NCBI GenBank assembly: GCA_003535955.1
Contig: DPZM01000264.1
Coordinates: 1-6,749 of the forward strand
DNA length: 6,749 bases
Source of the DNA: Lachnospiraceae bacterium
Lineage (GTDB): Bacteria > Bacillota > Clostridia > Lachnospirales > Lachnospiraceae
Reading direction: 5' to 3'
This document shows, one piece after another, positions 1 to 5,108 of the stretch; positions within the stretch are counted from its first letter, which is position 1; each line of letters begins with the position of its first letter. The translations under genes and the position numbers were made by a program. The notes under the pieces are model-generated. The model was not told where the DNA came from and did not search any database. It was given only the letters and a program-made list of their open reading frames with translations.

Positions 1-262
1 ATTTATCGTTTATAATTTGTCGTTTTGATTTATAGCTTCGGTCTATCATTTATAATTTATAGCTTTGATTTATAGTTTGTGGTTTTTCGTTTATGATTTA
101 TAAGTTTATGATTTATTATGATTTATAGCTTCGATTTATAGTTTAAAATTTATCGTTTATGATTTATAACTTCGATTTATCATTTCATTTTATCATTTCA
201 TTTTATCATTTCATTTTATCATTTCAATTCATCGTTTCAATTCATCGTTTCGATTTATCATA
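1..262. repeat. AT-rich degenerate tandem array, 13-15 bp units, overlapping the end of the last permease gene
   Basis: The block has a unit that reads roughly ATCATTTCATTTT or ATAGCTTCGATTT on the plus strand. The clearest part is 179-256, six consecutive 13-bp units: three identical ones (179-191, 192-204, 205-217), then three with one to a few changes (218-230, 231-243, 244-256). A seventh starts at 257 but keeps only ATCATA. Towards position 1 the units vary between 10 and 15 bp and are more diverged. There is also a longer period: 55-103 matches 121-169 in register, offset 66 bp, with 6 differences in 49 bases. The left end is not seen because the array reaches the window edge. It contains many stop codons in all frames and no ORF. 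It is the only sequence downstream of the importer operon, and I found no GC-rich terminator hairpin in it. Function is unknown; slippage-generated intergenic repeat is the simplest reading. Confidence 0.85.
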
Positions 263-1210
263 GGCTTCCCCAAGGGCCCTGGGTGCCTGTGAATTGCCCG
301 CAAGGAAGATAAGAAGTACCAGGGTCAGGACATAGGGAAGTATCATAACAAGGTCGGAATAGGCGCTGGGTAATCCGAGCTTCTGTACAAGCTGGTAGCC
401 CGCGGACCTTGCAAATCCAAAGATAAGACAGGCCCCGAGAGTGGGCATTATCTTCCACCCGCCGAAAATAAGAGCCGCGATCGACAGATATCCGAAGCCC
501 ATGTAAATGTCACCCGAGAACTTGGCCGATATCGAGTAGGCAAAGCATATACCCGCAAGTCCGGAAAGGGCGCCCGATATCATGACCGCCAGATAGCGGA
601 CCCTTATGACATCGATACCTGCCGCATCAACGGCCGCGGGATTATCCCCGGCTGCCCTAAGATGAAGACCGAAGGATGTTCTGTAGAGAAGATACCAGGT
701 TATGACCGCAAGGACCACGATTATGATTTCGAACGTATACATATTCGTAAAAAAGGCGCCAAGAACAGGGATCTCAGAGAGTCCCGGCACGCTGAACCTC
801 TTCATGATACCAAGCACGAACTTGTCGGAAGCTGCTCCAAAGACATTCCTGTTAATGGTCTTGGTAAGGAAGGAAGTAAGGGCCATTGCCAGGATATTTA
901 TCACGACACCGCTTATTACCATGTTCGCCTTAAAATAGTTGCACAGGACCGCATGCAGAAGGGAAAAGAGCGTTCCTCCAAGCATCGCCGCGATTATCGC
1001 AAAACACACGGGCACGGGTGATTCCGGCCCGAAATAGCCTGCAAGGGAATAGGCCGCGAGCGCTCCGGTAAAAGCCCCAAAGCCCTGCAGGCCTTCAAGG
1101 GCGAGATTGGTAACACCGCTCCTCTCCGAATAAATACCTCCGACAGCCATGATAAAGAGAGGGAGGGCAAAGATCATGCCGTTGATGATTATATTATTTA
1201 TCATGTTCAT
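242..1210 (-). CDS. Nucleoside ABC transporter permease, second of the pair (YufQ/NupQ/NupC type)
   Basis: This is an inner-membrane permease of the BPD_transp_2 family (the RbsC/LivH-like fold), 322 residues, a usual length for this subunit. With the neighbouring permease it would form the channel of a nucleoside importer. Visible marks are a hydrophobic N-terminus (about 8-26), the family motif YSERSGVTNLALEG at 27-40, a hydrophobic stretch after KANMV (94-113), the cytoplasmic loop FGLHLRAAGDNPAAVDAAGI at 180-199 expected to contact the ATPase, the GGWKIMP region at 250-256, and the typical tail PRALGEAY at 310-317. The ATG at 1210 is chosen because a strong AGGAGG lies 7 bases upstream; an in-frame Met at codon 3 is worse placed. 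Its start overlaps the preceding permease stop as ATGA, implying translational coupling. The last codons (YDKSKR and stop) lie inside the adjoining tandem repeat. The nucleoside specificity rests on the gene set rather than on this protein alone. Confidence 0.95.
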   Translation of the reverse strand: MNMINNIIINGMIFALPLFIMAVGGIYSERSGVTNLALEGLQGFGAFTGALAAYSLAGYFGPESPVPVCFAIIAAMLGGTLFSLLHAVLCNYFKANMVISGVVINILAMALTSFLTKTINRNVFGAASDKFVLGIMKRFSVPGLSEIPVLGAFFTNMYTFEIIIVVLAVITWYLLYRTSFGLHLRAAGDNPAAVDAAGIDVIRVRYLAVMISGALSGLAGICFAYSISAKFSGDIYMGFGYLSIAALIFGGWKIMPTLGACLIFGFARSAGYQLVQKLGLPSAYSDLVMILPYVLTLVLLIFLAGNSQAPRALGEAYDKSKR

Positions 1211-2301
1211 GCCTGCACCTCCTCTTTCTCCTTCTTTCTTCTGAGCTTATACATCACCTGAAGTATAAAGGCACTGCATGCAGAGGTAAGAAGTGTAAGG
1301 CCGGTGATAACCGAGGCGATCTCAGCATCAAGCCCCATCTGTGAGCTCATATATGTCGAGCCCTTGGAAATGATCATAAGGAAGAAGGTCGAGAAGAAAA
1401 TTCCTGTCGGAGAACTTCCACCCACAAGACACACGGCAATTGCGTCAAAACCCGTGGAAGGAAGTACCTTGGGCTGGATCGTTGATACATATCCCAGATA
1501 ATAGGTTGCCCCGGCAAGTCCGGCAAGCAGGCCGGATAAAAGCATAGAAGCAACCATGGATCTTCTGACATTTATTCCCATATACCGTGCCGCCTCCCTG
1601 TTTGAGCCCACGGACTTAAGTTCAAATCCGAATACCGTTTTATCAAGCAGAAAAGCAACTGCGAAGATAACAATAATCGCAAGCAGGAACCCAAGCGGTA
1701 TATCATATTTGGCGGAGCCGATCCTTACCTCCTCCAGGGTCAGACGTGCCGCCGCACTTATATCCTTAGACTGTCTTGACACGGGATCCACATATCTTGT
1801 ATTGATGAGGAAACCCGTAATATAGGATGCTGTATAATTGAGCATTATCGAAGATACAACTTCATTTATGTTGAAACGATATTTTAGAAATCCTATAAGT
1901 GCACCTATTGCCCCGCCGCCTGCAGCTGCCACTATCAGGACAAGGGGCTTGGCTATCACGGCCGACAGTCCGCTGTACCCGATGAGAACGGTAGCTAAAA
2001 ATCCTCCGACAAGCATCTGCCCCGAAACTCCTATGTTAAAGAGGCCTGTCTTTAATGCAACCGCTACCGCCAAAGCCGCGAAGATCATCGAGGTTATAAA
2101 ATCAAGGAAGTCGGAAAAGTCAGACAGCATATTTTTACCGCCTGCATACCTTGCCTTGGGAGCAAGACCGCTTCCCCGTAAGAGGCTGTAATATGCGCTG
2201 AAGGGATTCTTCCCAAGACACAGTATTATGACTGCCCCTGCCAAAAGCCCCAACAGCACGGCAATTACCGCCACGATCACCCTGTCATGCTTCCTGCTCA
2301 T
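1207..2301 (-). CDS. Nucleoside ABC transporter permease, first of the pair (YufP/NupP/NupB type)
   Basis: This is an inner-membrane permease of the BPD_transp_2 family, 364 residues, the longer partner in nucleoside importers of the BMP type. Residues 7-29 form a first membrane segment, followed by a long extracytoplasmic loop (30-68) with an acidic-aromatic patch DFSDFLDF at 61-68. The family motif FNIGVSGQMLVGG is at 88-100, NEVVSSIMLNY at 146-156, the ATPase-facing loop GFELKSVGSNREAARYMGI at 225-243, and STGFDAIAVCLVGG at 282-295. It ends in a charged cytoplasmic tail (351-362, rich in K, R and E). The start codon overlaps the ATPase stop by 4 bases (ATGA), with GGGTGAT as a modest ribosome site a few bases upstream, so re-initiation by coupled ribosomes is likely. 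The AGGAGG for the next permease is built into this gene's final Glu-Glu-Val codons. The intact motifs and frame argue for a working gene. Confidence 0.95.
   Translation of the reverse strand: MSRKHDRVIVAVIAVLLGLLAGAVIILCLGKNPFSAYYSLLRGSGLAPKARYAGGKNMLSDFSDFLDFITSMIFAALAVAVALKTGLFNIGVSGQMLVGGFLATVLIGYSGLSAVIAKPLVLIVAAAGGGAIGALIGFLKYRFNINEVVSSIMLNYTASYITGFLINTRYVDPVSRQSKDISAAARLTLEEVRIGSAKYDIPLGFLLAIIVIFAVAFLLDKTVFGFELKSVGSNREAARYMGINVRRSMVASMLLSGLLAGLAGATYYLGYVSTIQPKVLPSTGFDAIAVCLVGGSSPTGIFFSTFFLMIISKGSTYMSSQMGLDAEIASVITGLTLLTSACSAFILQVMYKLRRKKEKEEVQA
1218..1223 (-). promoter_or_regulatory. Strong ribosome binding site of the last permease
   Basis: On the minus strand AGGAGG lies 7 bases before the ATG at 1210, inside the end of the upstream permease reading frame. 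It decides the start at 1210 over the in-frame ATG at 1204. It is the best Shine-Dalgarno match among the four importer genes, although this gene is last in the operon. Confidence 0.85.
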
Positions 2302-3854
2302 AACTTATCACCCGCAGCCTTAGAGCCGCCTACGCCCATCATGTATTCTCCTACCTCTTTCTCACTCAGTTCCCCGGCCGCTGCTATCCTGCCTATTTCC
2401 CCGCTGTAGATAACCGCGATCGTATCCGCCAGATCCATTACCTCATCAAGCTCAAGTGAGATAAGCAGCACCGCCTTCCCGCTGTCCCGTTCGTCGATTA
2501 TATGCTTATGTATGAGCTCGATCGCTCCGATATCAAGACCCCTTGTGGGCTGAACGAATATTGTAAGCATCCCGCCAAGCTCGATCTCCCGGCCGACGAT
2601 CGCCTTCTGCTGGTTTCCTCCGCTCATCGTCCTGACGATCGTTTCGGTTGAATCGGCACATCTTACATCATATTTATTGATAAGCTCATGTCCGTATGTA
2701 TCCGCCTGTCTGCTGTTTCTTATGCCCCTGTTCTCAAATGGCCTCTTATAATACTTCTTAAGTATCAGGTTATCTCCTAAGTCAAAATCAAGCACAAGGC
2801 CTCTTTCCTGCCTGTCTTCGGGAATATAGGCTATTCCGGCTTCGATCCTCTCCCGTATGGACAAGTCCTTAACGCTCTTCCCGTTAAGCAGTATATCCCC
2901 GCTCTCGACTTTCATAAGCCCGGCAATGGCATCCGCTATTTCCACCTGGCCGTTACCGGATACGCCCGCTATCGCAAGTATCTCACCTTCATGTATCTTA
3001 AAGGATACATTCTTCACAACCGGGAATTTATCCCTGTTAAGTACGGTAAGGCCTGAAACCTCCAGCACAACCCCGCCGAACCCGGCTTCCTTCTTATCTG
3101 TCTTAAATGATACCTCACGGCCTACCATAAGGCTGGCCATCTCCTTAGTATCTGAGCTTTTAACATCCAGGACGGATATGAGCCTGCCCCTTCTTAAGAT
3201 CGCGCAGCGGTCCGCTATCCGCTTAATCTCATCAAGCTTATGGGTAATAAGGATTATTGTCTTGCCGCCATCCCTTAAGTTCTCTATTATCTTCAGGAGG
3301 GAATCTATCTCCTGAGGCGTAAGGACAGCCGTAGGCTCATCGAATATGAGTATCTCCGCATCCCGGTAGAGCATCTTAAGTATCTCGACCCTCTGCCTTG
3401 TCGAAACGTTGATATCGCTTACAACATCCGTTGGGTTGACTTCAAGGCCGTACTTCTCAGACAGCTGTGATATCTGCTCATTGGCACTCTTTATATCAAC
3501 ATAGGGCAGTAACCCCAGAATTTTCCCTTTAGGTTCCCTTCCCATGATAATATTCTCTGTGACCGTATAATTGGAAACAAGCCTGAAATGTTGGTGAACC
3601 ATTCCGATATTCAGGTCCGAAGCATAGCCGGGGCTTATGATCTTCTCTTTCTTACCCCTTATGATGATCTCGCCCCCGTCCGGCTCGTACATGCCGAACA
3701 GCATGCTCATAAGGGTGCTCTTACCGGCTCCGTTCTCCCCAAGGAGAGCAAAAATCTCACCCTTTTTTATCTGTATGGTTACATCATCATTGGCAACGAT
3801 ACCCGGAAACCTTTTGGTGATGTTTTTCATTTCAACTATATATTCATTATCCAT
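2298..3854 (-). CDS. Nucleoside ABC transporter ATP-binding protein with two fused nucleotide-binding domains (YufO/NupO/NupA type)
   Basis: This cytoplasmic ATPase energises the importer and carries two ABC domains in one chain. Numbering here is from the longer in-frame ATG at 3866 (522 residues); the preferred start is codon 5, giving 518 residues beginning MDNEYIVEMKNITKRF. Domain 1 has an intact Walker A (GENGAGKST, 43-51), Q-loop (Q92), Walker B (ILIFDEPT, 172-179) and H-loop (H209), but a degraded signature, NVSTRQ at 153-158. Domain 2 has a broken Walker A (GVSGNGQVE, 301-309, with Gln in place of Lys), a full signature MSGGNQQK (414-421), a Walker B ending VQPT (438-441) without the catalytic Glu, and Ser470 in place of the H-loop His. 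The domain 2 losses are usual in this family. They leave one working ATP site, made from Walker A of domain 1 and the signature of domain 2. The stop overlaps the next permease start as ATGA. A start at 3854 is favoured by GGTGG 5 bases upstream and by family N-termini; the ATG at 3866 directly follows the T-run of a hairpin and has no ribosome site. Confidence 0.95.
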   Translation of the reverse strand: MDNEYIVEMKNITKRFPGIVANDDVTIQIKKGEIFALLGENGAGKSTLMSMLFGMYEPDGGEIIIRGKKEKIISPGYASDLNIGMVHQHFRLVSNYTVTENIIMGREPKGKILGLLPYVDIKSANEQISQLSEKYGLEVNPTDVVSDINVSTRQRVEILKMLYRDAEILIFDEPTAVLTPQEIDSLLKIIENLRDGGKTIILITHKLDEIKRIADRCAILRRGRLISVLDVKSSDTKEMASLMVGREVSFKTDKKEAGFGGVVLEVSGLTVLNRDKFPVVKNVSFKIHEGEILAIAGVSGNGQVEIADAIAGLMKVESGDILLNGKSVKDLSIRERIEAGIAYIPEDRQERGLVLDFDLGDNLILKKYYKRPFENRGIRNSRQADTYGHELINKYDVRCADSTETIVRTMSGGNQQKAIVGREIELGGMLTIFVQPTRGLDIGAIELIHKHIIDERDSGKAVLLISLELDEVMDLADTIAVIYSGEIGRIAAAGELSEKEVGEYMMGVGGSKAAGDKL

Positions 3855-3859
3855 TGAGA

Positions 3860-3864
3860 CCACC
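3860..3864 (-). promoter_or_regulatory. Ribosome binding site supporting the ATPase start at 3854
   Basis: GGTGG on the minus strand sits 5 bases before the ATG at 3854. The alternative in-frame ATG at 3866 is preceded only by CCCTTATTTTT, with no purine-rich site in range. This makes the shorter protein the better call, though it is a single-mismatch Shine-Dalgarno and not proof. Confidence 0.6.
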
Positions 3865-3866
3865 AT

Positions 3867-3897
3867 AAAAATAAGGGCACGGAATCACTCCATGCCC
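3867..3897 (-). terminator. Intra-operon hairpin with T-run, probable leaky terminator/attenuator between binding-protein and ATPase genes
   Basis: On the minus strand GGGCATGGA (3897-3889), a 5-base loop GTGAT (3888-3884) and TCCGTGCCC (3883-3875) form a 9-bp stem with one G-U pair. TTATTTTT (3874-3867) follows directly and runs into the ATG at 3866. It starts 13 bases after the binding-protein stop codon. The form fits an intrinsic terminator. Because ATPase and permeases lie downstream with no clear promoter of their own, the likely effect is partial termination or protection of the upstream mRNA end, giving more lipoprotein than membrane complex. That pattern is well known in ABC importer operons; its action here is inference. 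Confidence 0.75.
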
Positions 3898-3910
3898 CGT
3901 TATGTATAAA

Positions 3911-5032
3911 TTAAAGTCCCTTAAATGACTCAGGTTTCTCACCGTTAAAGTTAGCCGCGGGAACTATCTCCCCGCTCTTAACCTTGGCAAAAGCCTCATC
4001 GATTGCCTTAATCGTTTCCGCCGAAAGCTGCTGCCTTCCATCCTTCTTAACATATCCCGTGGAATCGGTATCAGCCCCAAGAAGTGCGTTGGCTCCCTTG
4101 AAGGTTCCGTTCTTTATCTCATTAAGTTGCTTCTCAACATTCAAGTCCATGATCTTAAGCGCCGAAGTCAGCACAACATTATCGCTTCCCCTCGCTCCGT
4201 CGTTGAACTGATCGACATCACAGCCTATGAAGTAAACATCTTCAGCTTCCTTAACAGCTGTGAGCACGCCGTTACCCGAACCGCCTGCGGCCGTAAAGAT
4301 AACGTCAACTCCCTGATCAATAAGCGCCTCACCTACGATCTTACCCGTAGATTCATCGCCAAAATCACCCACATAGTTACCGCCCACATTAGCACCTGTT
4401 ACATCGGTTCCGGCATATGATGCTATCTCAACCACCTCGGCATCGGCTCCGCAGTTCTTGTTGGCGTAGTTAACACCCGACTCAAATCCCCACTGGTAAT
4501 TTACATTGGATGGGAATGCGATACCGTTTACGACTGCAACCTTACCGGTCTTAGTCTCCATTGCGGCTGCCATACCGGCACAGAAGCCGCTCTCCTGCTC
4601 CTTGAACTGCATGGCATATACATTGTCGCATTCAATCTCATTACCATCGGCATCGGTGGGAAACGAATCAACAAGGATAAACTTAACATCCGGATTCTCA
4701 CCGGCCAGGGATCCGATACCTGCGAACTGGAAGCCGCAGCATACTATAACATCGTAATCGGCCACTATGTCTGCAACAGCCTTAAGAGCAGCTGCCACTT
4801 CACCGGACTCCTCCTTAACGGGGGTAACGGTTGCATCCGGATTGCTTGCAATAAATGCCTGAATACCTTCGTAATTATTCTGGTTAAAGGATCCGTCATC
4901 GACACCCGAGGGTGAACTTACGATCGCAATCTTTAATCCGTCACCCGATCCTCCGGCACCTGAACCGCATCCCGCAAGCAGTGATACCGCCATTGCCAGT
5001 GTCAGTATTAACCCTGATATTCTCTTTTTCAT
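3911..5032 (-). CDS. BMP/PnrA-family nucleoside-binding lipoprotein of the ABC importer (NupN/YufN/BmpA type)
   Basis: This is the extracytoplasmic solute-binding subunit that captures nucleosides and delivers them to the permeases. The 373-residue product starts with a lipoprotein signal: MKKR, a hydrophobic core (5-19) and the lipobox LAGC with the lipidated Cys at 22, then a Gly/Ser-rich linker to about 32. The BMP domain (PF02608) follows, with GVDDGSFNQ at 43-51, DVIFTAAGGSGNGV at 243-256, FIGCDVDQ at 268-275 and LTSALK at 288-293. These blocks line the ligand cleft in PnrA-type proteins. The segment 206-224 (YAGTDV to VGDF) looks longer and more Gly-rich than usual here. Six Cys residues lie in the mature domain after the lipidated one, which fits an anaerobe. 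The ATG at 5032 has AAGGAGAAGG just upstream (5048-5039). The gene is first in the importer operon, behind its own promoter. Known homologues bind purine nucleosides or nucleosides broadly; exact specificity cannot be read from the sequence. Confidence 0.95.
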   Translation of the reverse strand: MKKRISGLILTLAMAVSLLAGCGSGAGGSGDGLKIAIVSSPSGVDDGSFNQNNYEGIQAFIASNPDATVTPVKEESGEVAAALKAVADIVADYDVIVCCGFQFAGIGSLAGENPDVKFILVDSFPTDADGNEIECDNVYAMQFKEQESGFCAGMAAAMETKTGKVAVVNGIAFPSNVNYQWGFESGVNYANKNCGADAEVVEIASYAGTDVTGANVGGNYVGDFGDESTGKIVGEALIDQGVDVIFTAAGGSGNGVLTAVKEAEDVYFIGCDVDQFNDGARGSDNVVLTSALKIMDLNVEKQLNEIKNGTFKGANALLGADTDSTGYVKKDGRQQLSAETIKAIDEAFAKVKSGEIVPAANFNGEKPESFKGL

Positions 5033-5052
5033 ATATATCCTTCTCCTTGATA

Positions 5053-5080
5053 ATAGAATTAAAAAGCAATTTTATTCTAT
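5053..5080. promoter_or_regulatory. Inverted repeat overlapping the -10 box and start site, possible operator
   Basis: On the minus strand ATAGAAT (5080-5074) is matched by its exact reverse complement ATTCTAT (5059-5053). Pairing can continue for three more A-T pairs after one mismatch, leaving a 6-base loop. The left arm contains the -10 hexamer and the right arm lies in the short leader. The place suits a repressor operator. It is AT-only apart from one G-C pair per arm, so it could also be chance, and I do not recognise it as a PurR or CodY site. It is not a terminator: there is no GC stem and no following T-run. Confidence 0.35.
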
Positions 5081-5102
5081 CATACATTAATCATAAAAAC
5101 AA
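5074..5102 (-). promoter_or_regulatory. Probable sigma-A promoter of the nucleoside importer operon
   Basis: On the minus strand the -35 candidate TTGTTT (5102-5097) is separated by exactly 17 bases from TAGAAT (5079-5074), which is preceded by TGA to give an extended -10 (TGATAGAAT). Transcription would begin near 5067, giving a leader of about 35 bases with AAGGAGAAGG before the binding-protein ATG. A leader this short leaves no room for a riboswitch. The -35 begins only 7 bases after the glmS stop. Confidence 0.7.
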
Positions 5103-5108
5103 GGATTG

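Noticed and set aside
1..262. Possible CRISPR array
   Set aside because: Units are 10-15 bp, head-to-tail and without unique spacers, and no cas gene is nearby. This is a degenerate tandem repeat.
2298..3854. Loss-of-function reading of the second ATPase domain (Walker A Lys to Gln, Walker B Glu to Gln, H-loop His to Ser)
   Set aside because: These changes are usual in BMP-type nucleoside importer ATPases, where one composite ATP site is inactive. They do not make it a pseudogene.
5033..5108. Terminator for glmS or a purine riboswitch before the lipoprotein gene
   Set aside because: There is no GC-rich stem followed by a T-run. The predicted leader is only about 35 bases, too short for a riboswitch aptamer.
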